A stretch of DNA of 64,000 nt from assembly GCF_011601275.1 (NCBI RefSeq), contig NZ_JAAOLY010000012.1, positions 1 to 64,000 of the forward strand, given 5' to 3'. The position numbers and the translations under genes were made by a program. Numbering within the stretch: position 1 is the stretch's first letter; each line of letters begins with the position of its first letter. Source of the stretch: Janthinobacterium lividum (GTDB lineage: Bacteria; Pseudomonadota; Gammaproteobacteria; Burkholderiales; Burkholderiaceae_D). The notes beneath the pieces are model-generated. The model searched no databases. It had not been told where the DNA came from and saw only the letters and a program-made list of their open reading frames with translations. Positions 7,350-15,303 of the stretch are shown piece after piece.

Positions 7350-8291
7350 CTAGACCGTTCCACAGGTTATGGGGGCCACGGGAGGGTTAACCGATCCAGC
7401 CAACCGCACTTGTATCAATTCCAGCAGCGCCCGCACACGCGCGGTCACGGAATGGCGATGGCTATATGCCCCCAGCAATTTCAGCGGCGCGGGACACAGG
7501 TCCAGTGGTACCTCCTGCAATCGGCCCGTAGCAAGATCTTCCTGGCAGGGATAGGCCGCCACAATCGCGAAGCCGATGCCTTGCCGTGCGCCTGCCACTG
7601 CCAGTTCTCCGCTGTTGACGCGGTAACGGCTGCGGACCGGCACCTTGACGATTTCTCCCGCAGCGTTCTGAAATTGCCAGGGCTGACCTTTCAGCGCACT
7701 GAGGGTGGTGATGCAGGGTAGAGATTTCAGTTCGCGCACATGGCGTGGCATGCCGGTCTTGGCTAACAAGGTGGGGGCGGCAACCACGATGCTGGGCAGG
7801 GTGGCGAGTTCGCGGGTGATGAAAGTACTGTCCTCCTGATGGCCCCGGTGGAAGACGATTGAAAGATCGACGTCCTCTCGAAGTACCTCAAGTCCGGTCA
7901 TCCGGGTATCGCATTCAAGCTCGATGCCTGGATGGAGGCTACAGAATTCGGCCAGGATAGGAGCTAGCAGCCTTGGCGCTTCGCCTGGCATGCACATCCT
8001 TAGAGGGCCACGCAGCTCACGCTGTACTGTGCCAAGCTCTTCCTCGGTGGACAGCAAGGCGTCGAGCAAGGGTTTTGCGCGTTCGTAGAGTAGCCTGCCA
8101 GCTTCCGTCATGCGCAGGTGGCGGGTGCTGCGTTCCAGCAGGCGGACGCCCAGCATGCGTTCCAGCGAGGCGACGTGGCGGCTAACGTTAGAAGATGGCA
8201 GGGTCAGCAGGCGTGCCGCGCCGGCAAAGCTTTGTTCATCGACGACCGCCACGTAGACACGGACTGTATTGAGGTCGAGGGCATTGCGCAT
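7350..8291 (-). CDS. LysR-family transcriptional regulator
   Basis: A 313-residue LTTR with N-terminal helix-turn-helix (VRVYVAVVDEQSFAGAARLL, about 8-27; SSNVSRHVASLERMLGVRLL) and a CrgA/DsdC-like effector domain. The start at 8291 (MRNALDLNTV) gives standard LTTR length. A longer in-frame ATG at 8324 would add 11 residues. It is divergent from the FAD monooxygenase at 8429, so it is the probable regulator of that enzyme. The inducer is unknown. Confidence 0.87.
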   Translation of the reverse strand: MRNALDLNTVRVYVAVVDEQSFAGAARLLTLPSSNVSRHVASLERMLGVRLLERSTRHLRMTEAGRLLYERAKPLLDALLSTEEELGTVQRELRGPLRMCMPGEAPRLLAPILAEFCSLHPGIELECDTRMTGLEVLREDVDLSIVFHRGHQEDSTFITRELATLPSIVVAAPTLLAKTGMPRHVRELKSLPCITTLSALKGQPWQFQNAAGEIVKVPVRSRYRVNSGELAVAGARQGIGFAIVAAYPCQEDLATGRLQEVPLDLCPAPLKLLGAYSHRHSVTARVRALLELIQVRLAGSVNPPVAPITCGTV

Positions 8292-8428
8292 TATTATCCC
8301 GATTAAGGTATGAAAGCTCACCATTTTTACATACTAGTACTCCACAGTGCTGGAATTTAATATGCCATCTCGTCCGATGGATCGCCGTCGGCGGCACGTC
8401 GGGACGGATTGAATAGGAGAGCTTTAGC

Positions 8429-9655
8429 ATGGAAATCGGAATACTTGGCGGCGGCATTGCAGGGTTGAGCGTGGCGCTTGCCTTGAGCAAGCAGGGGTAC
8501 AGTCCCCGGGTATATGAGCGCCGGGCGGGGCCGGCAACCATGGGGGCTGGCGTGACGCTCTGGCCCAATGCCAGCTTTGTGCTGGAAGAACTGGGACTGC
8601 TGCAAGACATTGAGGCTATTGGCGGTAGACCGCTGACAATGCGGCGCCAGGATGCTGCTGGAAATGCACTGGGGGGCCTCGATATTGGTTTGCTGGACCG
8701 GACGATGGGATACCCAACCTACACGGTGCTGCGCAGGCACTTGCAGGAGGTGTTGCTGGATCATGCGGCACGGGCAGGGATTCCGGTGGAGTTCGGGCGC
8801 CGCGCGGTGGCCATTGAGCTTGATACTCATGGCAGAGCCGTGGCCCATTTCGAAAGTGGCGCGAGCATCCGCCCGGATCTGCTCATTGGGGCCGACGGCC
8901 GCATGGAATCAGTGGCGCGCAAGTTTGTCGCGGGTGACAACACACCAATCTATCAAGGCTTTGTGAATTGGATTGGCGTGGCGCAGGGGCCGCATGCGCT
9001 GGTGAGCGATGTTTCGATTCAAGACTTCTGGGGGACGGGCAAGCGCTTCGGTTGCGTGCCGGTCCGGCCGGATCTGGTCTACTGGGCGGCGGCGCAGGCA
9101 CGGCCATTGCCGGTGGCGGCGTCCGCAGTGGATATGCGTAAGGAAATCGAAGACCTGTTCGCGGAATGGCCTGAGCCTGTCACACGTCTCATCCAGGCGA
9201 CACCGGCGGATGCCATCCGACTGATTGCCGTGCACGACTTGGAGCCGCTGCACACGTGGAGCCGGGCAAATGTGCTGCTCGTGGGAGATGCGGCGCACGC
9301 GCCGTTACCGACGTCGGGGCAAGGAGCCTGCCAGGCGCTTGAGGATGCGTGGCATTTGGCCCGGTGCTTGGATGGTGCAAGTGGAGCCTTGGAAGACATC
9401 TTCCAAGCGTTTGCGAGAATTCGCGCTCCCAAAACCACAAGGCTGGCGGAACAGGGCCGGGTCTTCGCACGTGGGTTGTTTGCTACAGATCCCGAAACCT
9501 GTCGCATCCGCAACGAGAGGGCCAAGGCATCCGATCCTGTGCGTGACGTGCAGGTCTTGGCTGCTGGATGGAGCCAGGGTCTGCCGATACTTGGTGGCGC
9601 AGACAGCCCGTCACTGGAGGTAGGCGGCTTTGACAGCCTGTACCGCATTGAATGA
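8429..9655 (+). CDS. FAD-dependent aromatic-ring monooxygenase (PHBH/salicylate hydroxylase type)
   Basis: A 408-residue group A flavoprotein monooxygenase. The N-terminal Rossmann motif is GILGGGIAGLSVALAL (GxGxxG, residues 4-19) with YERR at the end of beta-2. The DG motif is LIGADGRMESVARK (about 152) and the FAD-ribityl GD motif is LLVGDAAHAPLPTSGQG (about 284). These enzymes use NAD(P)H and O2 to hydroxylate aromatic or N-heteroaromatic acids. The architecture resembles 6-hydroxynicotinate 3-monooxygenase and salicylate hydroxylase, but the substrate cannot be read from the sequence. The divergent LysR gene fits a small catabolic or detoxification unit. No other pathway enzymes are adjacent. 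Confidence 0.85.
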   Translation: MEIGILGGGIAGLSVALALSKQGYSPRVYERRAGPATMGAGVTLWPNASFVLEELGLLQDIEAIGGRPLTMRRQDAAGNALGGLDIGLLDRTMGYPTYTVLRRHLQEVLLDHAARAGIPVEFGRRAVAIELDTHGRAVAHFESGASIRPDLLIGADGRMESVARKFVAGDNTPIYQGFVNWIGVAQGPHALVSDVSIQDFWGTGKRFGCVPVRPDLVYWAAAQARPLPVAASAVDMRKEIEDLFAEWPEPVTRLIQATPADAIRLIAVHDLEPLHTWSRANVLLVGDAAHAPLPTSGQGACQALEDAWHLARCLDGASGALEDIFQAFARIRAPKTTRLAEQGRVFARGLFATDPETCRIRNERAKASDPVRDVQVLAAGWSQGLPILGGADSPSLEVGGFDSLYRIE

Positions 9656-9909
9656 TGTGCGCTGGATTCCACGCGGATAGAAAGTCATGTCCCCAGTGAC
9701 GAAAGCCGAGCGGCCGGCTGAGCTTGACAGGCGCTGGATGCAATTTTTCAGGTTTTATGCAAACGCCTCTTCCCATTCATCCGGTCATCTTGCATGTGGG
9801 CATCAGCCGGTAACGTTACATAGCGGACCGTGGCCATCGAAACTCGAACGGCGGCTTTGGGGCGAATGCAGACGCGCTGAAGGTGCCCGGCATGGCGTTG
9901 TCGCTCGCC

Positions 9910-10929
9910 TCATCCCGCCGTCTTCCTCTTCCCCTTCAACAAACTCCCCGCCGCATTTTCTTCGAAACGCCCCGCCTCTTCTATATAGCCATGCACGGTG
10001 CCATCGTGGCGCCAGCCACCCTGGCGCTTGATGGACTGGAAGTCGGCGCCGGCCCGGTGCGCGCTGGTGGCCATGCCGCGGCGCAGGCTGTGGCTCGATA
10101 GTTCCGGCACGTAATCGAGTTGCGCCAGCCTGGCGCAAGCTTCCAGGATCGTGTTGATGCTGCTCGCGTGCAGTCCCTTTCGTCCTACATGGCCCCACTG
10201 GTTGACGGTGCGCAAGAGCGGACCCGTGCGGATGTGCGCCGCTGCCAGCCATGTGCGCAAGGCCGTGGCCGGGCAGCAGACGCCGTCGCCGAACGGGATC
10301 GCCTTGACGATGCCCTCCCCCAGTTGATCCGTCTTCGAGCGGGGCAAGGTGATCACCAGGCCCTGCGGCTCCCAGCGCACGTCCTCCACGGTCAATCCCG
10401 CCAGTTCGCTGCGCCGGAAACCGCCAAAAAAGCCCAGTTGCAGCAAGGCGCTGTCGCGCAAGGACTTGTTCGTGCCCAGCGCGGCCAGTTTGACGACGAT
10501 CAGCTCCAGGTCTTCCAATGGCAGCGCCTTGGCCTTCTTCTTTGGCTTGCCGTGCAGGCGGGCGATGCCGGCCAGGGTCTTGCGCACGGTGGGCGTGGAC
10601 GCGAGGTCGGCAAAGCCCTGATACACATGCCATTGCGACAGGGCCGTCAGGCGCAGGGCCAGGGTGCGGGCGTTCAGGCTGTCCGCATACGCCATCAGGT
10701 AGCGGATGACGGTGGACTCGTCGGCAGGCAGCGCCCCGCCCCAGGCCTGGAAGTGGCGGATGGCGGAGCGATAGGTGCGGCGCGTGTTATCCGAGGTGGC
10801 GGCGGCTAAAAAGGCCTGATGGCGCGCGGCCAGCTCGGCATCGACGAGGGCGCCGTGTAATGGCGCGGGGGCGATGGCAGTGCTTTTTGGCACGGCGATA
10901 CGGCGTTTCGGGACAGGCAAATCGGACAT
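9910..10929 (-). CDS. Tyrosine recombinase (site-specific integrase)
   Basis: A 339-residue full-length tyrosine recombinase. An N-terminal SAM-like core-binding domain (about 30-125, including TSDNTRRTYRSAIRHFQAW) is followed by the catalytic domain. Active-site residues: Arg in GGFRRSELAGL (about 173), Lys in RSKTDQ (about 198), His and Arg in SHSLRRGMAT (about 282), His/Trp in QGGWRHDGTV (about 305) and Tyr in VHGYIEEAG (about 315). The C-terminus is Lys-rich. It is divergent from a KfrA-like gene with an AT-rich intergenic region containing palindromes. No att site or cargo was recognised. Confidence 0.88.
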   Translation of the reverse strand: MSDLPVPKRRIAVPKSTAIAPAPLHGALVDAELAARHQAFLAAATSDNTRRTYRSAIRHFQAWGGALPADESTVIRYLMAYADSLNARTLALRLTALSQWHVYQGFADLASTPTVRKTLAGIARLHGKPKKKAKALPLEDLELIVVKLAALGTNKSLRDSALLQLGFFGGFRRSELAGLTVEDVRWEPQGLVITLPRSKTDQLGEGIVKAIPFGDGVCCPATALRTWLAAAHIRTGPLLRTVNQWGHVGRKGLHASSINTILEACARLAQLDYVPELSSHSLRRGMATSAHRAGADFQSIKRQGGWRHDGTVHGYIEEAGRFEENAAGSLLKGKRKTAG

Positions 10930-11000
10930 GGCGGCGGCGAAATCGGGGTTTTGTACTGGGAGATACGCAGAATAGCATGCAAAGCCCTCCCCATAACACG

Positions 11001-11018
11001 CGATAAGCTATCTTATCG
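11001..11018. promoter_or_regulatory. Perfect palindrome, putative operator
   Basis: CGATAAG-CTAT-CTTATCG, 7-bp perfect arms with a 4-bp spacer, located 72 bp upstream of the recombinase start and about 100 bp upstream of the KfrA-like start. It is a candidate binding site for the adjacent DNA-binding protein (inferred). Confidence 0.5.
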
Positions 11019-11055
11019 TGACTTATATTTTTCAAAAAACGATGAAAATTTATAT

Positions 11056-11092
11056 CGTAATATTATCCGATATTACGTATCATGTAATACGT
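11056..11092. promoter_or_regulatory. Two overlapping palindromes upstream of the KfrA-like gene
   Basis: CGTAATAT-TATCCG-ATATTACG (11056-11077; 8-bp perfect arms) overlaps ACGTAT-CATGTA-ATACGT (11075-11092; 6-bp perfect arms). Both have 6-bp spacers and share TA-rich arms. They sit 28-64 bp upstream of the KfrA-like ATG, a position typical of an autorepression operator. Confidence 0.55.
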
Positions 11093-11119
11093 TACTAAAT
11101 TTCTTTCATAGGTGATTTC

Positions 11120-12169
11120 ATGGCCCGCACTGGCATTCTGTACTCTGATGTTATGAAAGCAGCCCAAATCGTCGCTGCCGATGGGCGCAATCCCACGGTC
11201 GACAATGTGCGCGAAGCGCTGGGCAGCACGGGCAGCAAGAGCACCATCGCCCCCCTGCTCAAGCGCTGGAAGGAAGAGTTCCAGGGTGGGGGCGCCGTGA
11301 AAACGGAGTCAGGCTTGCCTGCCGAACTGATGGAAGCGATGCGCGGCGTCTATGAAAAGCAGCAGCGCGACGTGGCGCAGCAATTGGAAACGGGCATACA
11401 GCAGAACCGCGCCGAACTGGACGCGGCGCTGGACAAGCTGAAGAAGACGGAAAGCGAACGCTTGAAATTGACGGAGGCGCGCGCCGCCCTCACCCAGGAA
11501 TTGCGCGCCACCCAGCATGCGCTGGCGCACCTGAAGGAAGAGCACCATTTCCGCGCCGTCACACTGGCCACCCTGCACAGCGATAACGCGGGCCTGACGC
11601 AGCGCCTGGCCGACCGCGGTGAGGAAATCGCGGCCCTGAACCGCCAGCTGGCGCAGGTGCGCTCGCAGTTCGACCATTACCAGGAAGCGGCCGCGACCCA
11701 GCGCAACGAGGAACGGGCGCAGGCGCAGCAAAGGATCAGCCGTCTGGAGCAGGACAATGCGCAGCTGCAGCAGCGTCTGCAAGGCCAGCAGGCGACCCTG
11801 GTGCAGCAGGACATGCGTTTGGCGCAGTTGCAGGCCGAACACACGCGCCTGGCTGATGAAGCGGCGGCCGACCGCGATGCGCTGGCCACCGTGCGTCCCG
11901 AGCGCGACCAGTTTGAATTTCAATATTTGCAGGCGGCTGCCTCGGCCGACGCCCTGCTGGCCAAGCTGGACACAGCCTTGCTGGCGCTGAACGACGCCAA
12001 GGTGGCGCTGGCCGCGCAAGACCGGCAGCTCGACATGCTGGCGGAAAGCGGGCAACTATCGCAGCAGAAAATGGAAGCATTGGCGCAGGAACGCGACGGC
12101 TTGCTGCGCGAGAATGCCGGCATGGCGGCGCGCCTGGCGCTGCACGGCAAGGGGAAACGCGATGTTTGA
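11120..12169 (+). CDS. KfrA-like coiled-coil DNA-binding protein
   Basis: A 349-residue protein. Residues about 5-60 match the KfrA N-terminal DNA-binding domain (IVAADGRNPTVDNVREAL then GSKSTIAPLLKRWKEEF). Residues about 75-340 form a long, nearly uninterrupted coiled coil rich in Gln, Ala, Glu and Arg. KfrA of IncP plasmids is an autoregulating protein with a filament-forming tail linked to plasmid stability. Chromosomal relatives are often found with tyrosine recombinases, as here. The palindromes directly upstream fit autoregulation. Its link to the divergent recombinase is inferred from position only. Confidence 0.8.
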   Translation: MARTGILYSDVMKAAQIVAADGRNPTVDNVREALGSTGSKSTIAPLLKRWKEEFQGGGAVKTESGLPAELMEAMRGVYEKQQRDVAQQLETGIQQNRAELDAALDKLKKTESERLKLTEARAALTQELRATQHALAHLKEEHHFRAVTLATLHSDNAGLTQRLADRGEEIAALNRQLAQVRSQFDHYQEAAATQRNEERAQAQQRISRLEQDNAQLQQRLQGQQATLVQQDMRLAQLQAEHTRLADEAAADRDALATVRPERDQFEFQYLQAAASADALLAKLDTALLALNDAKVALAAQDRQLDMLAESGQLSQQKMEALAQERDGLLRENAGMAARLALHGKGKRDV

Positions 12170-12437
12170 GCCTGTCTACATGGCCTGGGACCATGACGGC
12201 CCTCAGGACGAGAATCGCCAGCCTCCAGGCCCTGCCCCATTATTTCGCCTGCCCGATGACGGCAGATGACGAAGCCTACGCGCAGCATTCACCTTGACGC
12301 CGATCGGCGCGCCGCTGCTGGCGCTGGCAAGCGCCGGTGCGCCATGCTACCCGGCCGTGTTCCAGGAACTGCCGGGGCAGGAAGCGCTGCCTGACGGCGT
12401 GCTGAGCGCTTGCGAAGCGCAGTGGCGCAGGACGTAG
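12162..12437 (+). pseudogene. Small reading frame interrupted by one in-frame TGA
   Basis: An ATG at 12162, overlapping the last 8 bp of the KfrA-like gene, opens MFEPVYMAWDHDG... and runs 35 codons to a TGA at 12267-12269. The same frame then stays open for 55 further codons (including TLTPIGAPLLALASAG and ELPGQEALPDG) to a TAG at 12435. Codon use downstream of the TGA looks coding (GC-rich third positions). The simplest reading is a 91-residue gene translationally coupled to the KfrA-like gene and broken by a CGA-to-TGA change, or a sequencing error. No family is recognised. Confidence 0.4.
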
Positions 12438-12447
12438 CCGGGGGCAA

Positions 12448-12999
12448 CTACAGGCGACGGTTCAGCACGCAGTCGATATCGTGGGTTTTCAGCTCGGCCT
12501 GGACCACGCCGTCCCGCAGCCAGTAGCCATCGTCACCCTGTTCCAGCGCCACCATGTCGAGCACTCCCAGGGCTGGCGGGATGGCGCCGGCGAGCAAGGC
12601 CGCCGTGTCGTCCCACTCCGCATAGAACAACTTCAGATACCAGCCGTCGTCGTGGGCAAAGGCGAGGAAGCTACCCTGCAAGGCAGGCAGCGGTGCCAAT
12701 GCGCCACGGTGGTCGAGCATCGCGCCCACGTCTGCATCGCCAGGGGTCGGCGGTGCGCCCCGCCAATCGGCCCAGGCATGGCTGCCGCAGTCGTACAGGT
12801 TTTCCTGGGCCAGGGCCGGCAGGTGCTGCCACGCCAAGGTCTGCCAGGGGGCCGGTTTCCTGGCCGTCCCGGCGCTGCCCTTGCGCAGCACGATGCCGCC
12901 AGCCTCGCCGAGGGCACCAATACAATCCTTGAATTCGATGCCGGAAGCGACCAGCATGCGCTCGGCCGGGTCGTGCCAGATATACAGATAATGTCTCAA
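12448..12999 (-). CDS. Hypothetical protein (183 aa), coupled to DUF1801 gene
   Basis: A soluble 183-residue protein (LRHYLYIWHDPAERMLVASG... ending CVLNRRL) of unrecognised family, rich in Trp and acidic residues, with no signal peptide. The frame is open further upstream, but that part lies inside the preceding gene in another frame. The preferred start is TTG at 12999, which overlaps the upstream stop as TTGA, indicating translational coupling. Two-gene operon with the DUF1801 protein. No function is proposed. Confidence 0.6.
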   Translation of the reverse strand: MRHYLYIWHDPAERMLVASGIEFKDCIGALGEAGGIVLRKGSAGTARKPAPWQTLAWQHLPALAQENLYDCGSHAWADWRGAPPTPGDADVGAMLDHRGALAPLPALQGSFLAFAHDDGWYLKLFYAEWDDTAALLAGAIPPALGVLDMVALEQGDDGYWLRDGVVQAELKTHDIDCVLNRRL

Positions 13000-13430
13000 G
13001 TCGTCGTCCGTTTTGGTTTTGGCGCCGTATTTGCGGCCACGGCGGCGCGTATCAACGCCTTGAACGCCGCGGCATCGAGATGCTCGCCTTCGTGAATATC
13101 GATGGCCCGGCGTGTGTTGCCGTCCAGGCTGGCATTGAACAGGTGGGCCGGATCGGGCAAGGCGGCGCCCTTGGCGAAGGTGAGTTTCACGGCCAGCTGA
13201 TAGGTTTCGCCCGTGCAAATCATGCCGGCGTGCGACCAGACGGGCACGCCGCGCCATTTGACTTCTTCGACCACGTCCGGGTCAGCCTGGTGGATCAGTG
13301 CGCGCACCGTGGCCAGGGTTTTGCCGCGCCAATCCGCCAGCGTGGCGATTTTCGCGTCGATCTGGCGGGCGGGCGATTCGGTGCTTGCCGCTTTTTCGGT
13401 GGGCGGCGCGCTTGCAGCGGCTTTTTTCAT
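12996..13430 (-). CDS. DUF1801 (YdhG-like) domain protein
   Basis: A 144-residue protein. After an Ala/Pro-rich N-terminal stretch, the DUF1801 fold runs from about residue 25, with WRGKTLATVRALIHQADPDV, VEEVKWRGVPVWSHAGMICT and the typical KLTFAKGAAL segment near 85. Members are small cytosolic proteins with a frataxin-like fold (YdhG/Fra) and no settled role, some linked to iron. It is the first gene of a two-gene unit with the 183-residue hypothetical protein. Family assignment is good and function is unknown. Confidence 0.82.
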   Translation of the reverse strand: MKKAAASAPPTEKAASTESPARQIDAKIATLADWRGKTLATVRALIHQADPDVVEEVKWRGVPVWSHAGMICTGETYQLAVKLTFAKGAALPDPAHLFNASLDGNTRRAIDIHEGEHLDAAAFKALIRAAVAANTAPKPKRTTT

Positions 13431-13458
13431 GGCTCACCCTCCTCCCTGTGCGCTTGCC

Positions 13459-14067
13459 TTACTGCGCGGGATCGGCCAGGCAGCTGACAAGCGAAGCAAT
13501 CAATTGTGTACGCAGCGCCTGGTACTGCGCATCCGTGGCAAAGTCGCGCGGGTCGGCTGGCTGGTTCAGCACGTAGGCCGTGGCGACCGTACCGCTGGCA
13601 GCGTGCAGCAGCGTGTACAGGCTGATGATGCCTTGCGCCCGCGCGATGCTGGCCTGATTCAATCCTAGCACTTCCACGCCCTGGCGCGCGTCCGTTTCCA
13701 GCGGCACCTGATGCGGCGGCTTGCTGCTGGCCGACATCTCCTGCATTTGCGCCAGGATGGTCTCGCGATCGGCGGCAAACTGGCCTTCGGCGCTGCGCTC
13801 GATCTTCAGATTCGAGAGGGGCAAGCTGCTCTTGCGGAACAGCATCAGCCGATAGCCATCGGCCGTCGAGACCCGGCGCTCCCCCGCCGCCATCTTGACG
13901 ACGCGCGTGGTCGCGCTGGCCGGCAAGCGGTCCTGCGTCTTGAATTGGAACTCGCTGCGGTTGATGCATTGCGCCAGCGGCGCCAAAGGATCGGCCGTGC
14001 GGTCCTGGGCGTGTGTGGCCTGCGCGGCGAGCAGCATGGGCATGGCAAGCAAATGGCGCAGTTTCAT
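13459..14067 (-). CDS. Hypothetical secreted protein
   Basis: A 202-residue protein beginning MKLRHLLAMPMLLAAQATHA, a clear Sec signal peptide with cleavage after THA. The mature part has two cysteines (QCINRSEF near residue 35 and LVSCLADPAQ at the C-terminus) that could form a disulphide. No family is recognised. The start at 14067 is chosen because it gives the signal peptide a normal n-region; a start at 14076 adds three residues. Same strand as the DUF1801 gene, 28 bp upstream of it, so possibly co-transcribed. Periplasmic location is inferred. Confidence 0.65.
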   Translation of the reverse strand: MKLRHLLAMPMLLAAQATHAQDRTADPLAPLAQCINRSEFQFKTQDRLPASATTRVVKMAAGERRVSTADGYRLMLFRKSSLPLSNLKIERSAEGQFAADRETILAQMQEMSASSKPPHQVPLETDARQGVEVLGLNQASIARAQGIISLYTLLHAASGTVATAYVLNQPADPRDFATDAQYQALRTQLIASLVSCLADPAQ

Positions 14068-14228
14068 GGGGCGCAATCATTTCATCGGGTCACAGTGCCG
14101 TGAGCATAACCGGCCATATTGCCAAAAGGCAAATGTTTAGTTTCCATCCTCTAAATACCCGTGGGAATAGCTTCTTAATATGAAATTCACCTGGCCCGCG
14201 TAGCATTCAAATTGGCAAGGCTCTCATT

Positions 14229-15170
14229 GTGCAGCGCCTGCCATTTCCCGGCAGAACCATGAATGACATCACTTTGACCTTGCACCACGGCGCCGCCGTG
14301 CCACGACATTCCGCCAGCGGCCACCGCCTGAAAGCGGCGCTGGGCGCCCTCTTCTTTCCCCGCCAGCGCACGCGCTGGCACGCCTTTCTGGGCAGCATGC
14401 CGGGCTTGAACTCGCTGGCGCAGCTGCATCCCTGCCTGCGCTTCAAGATTTACCGGCCGTACGCGTCGCGCCAACTCGGTTGCGCGGATCGCCTGGCCTT
14501 GCTGGAAGGACATTACCGCTTCCTGTGGCAAGCGGGTGCGCGATCGCTGGTCGAGCGGGCCGCGCGCGGGGCCGTGGTGCTGGCCGCGCTCGAAGGCAAG
14601 GACGGGGCGCTGTACCATTTACAGCTGACGGCCATCCACGACAGCTACCGCGAAGGCGAACTGTGCCTGCGCCTGACGCGCGACGGCCAGCCCCTATACC
14701 TGGCCAGTTTTTTGTTCGTGCCGCGCGCCGATGGCGTCTCGCTGCAACTGGGCGCGCTGCAAGGCTTGCGCTCGGAAGCGGGCAAGCTGGCCGTCAAGGA
14801 AGCCACGCGGGCCTTGCACGGCTGCCGTCCGAAAAACCTGATGGTGACGGCCTTGCGCGATTTCGGCGATTTTTTTGCCTGTACCAACCTGTTCTTAATC
14901 AGCAACGACAACCGCATCGCCCTGAATGCGCGCCGCCGGCGCCATATCGCCGCCGATTACGACCTGGCGTGGCAGGAATTGCACGCCTTGCGTATGCGTG
15001 ACGGCAATTATCACTTGCCCTGCACGCCCTATCGGCTACCGGACCTGGCTGACGTGGCGTCAAAGAAACGCGCCGATGCGCGCCGGCGCGGTGAATTGCT
15101 GCAATCTATGACCAACGGCATGCGCGCGCAGCTGGCGGGTTTGTTGGAAGCGCCGGTGGCTGAAAATTGA
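14229..15170 (+). CDS. VirK/YbjX family protein (DUF535)
   Basis: A 313-residue cytosolic protein of the DUF535 family (VirK of Shigella, YbjX of Salmonella/E. coli). Recognisable family stretches include LHPCLRFKIYRPYASRQLG (about 77-95), a central ALYHLQLTAIHDSYREGELC, LALG-like GALQGLRSEAG and the C-terminal Asp/Tyr-rich ADYDLAWQELHA near 255. Enteric members are linked to envelope stress and antimicrobial peptide resistance, and the biochemical role is unknown. The start is either the GTG at 14229 (AAGG upstream) or the ATG at 14259, which drops ten residues; both keep the domain intact. Confidence 0.82.
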   Translation: MQRLPFPGRTMNDITLTLHHGAAVPRHSASGHRLKAALGALFFPRQRTRWHAFLGSMPGLNSLAQLHPCLRFKIYRPYASRQLGCADRLALLEGHYRFLWQAGARSLVERAARGAVVLAALEGKDGALYHLQLTAIHDSYREGELCLRLTRDGQPLYLASFLFVPRADGVSLQLGALQGLRSEAGKLAVKEATRALHGCRPKNLMVTALRDFGDFFACTNLFLISNDNRIALNARRRRHIAADYDLAWQELHALRMRDGNYHLPCTPYRLPDLADVASKKRADARRRGELLQSMTNGMRAQLAGLLEAPVAEN

Positions 15171-15303
15171 GCAGCCGCCAGCCTTGGCATACTGGCAAAA
15201 ATGACATAAAACTCAGGCAGCCTTCATGTTGCGGCCGTATCCTTCCTCATAAATGCCAGCCACAGGCGCTGGCGGTATACGGCCCACCGTGAACAAGGTT
15301 CCC

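Noticed and set aside
9656-9909. Possible extra gene between the monooxygenase and the recombinase
   Set aside because: A plus-strand frame (9687-10031) overlaps the recombinase gene and shows no domain or ribosome binding site. The 254-bp gap looks non-coding or remnant.
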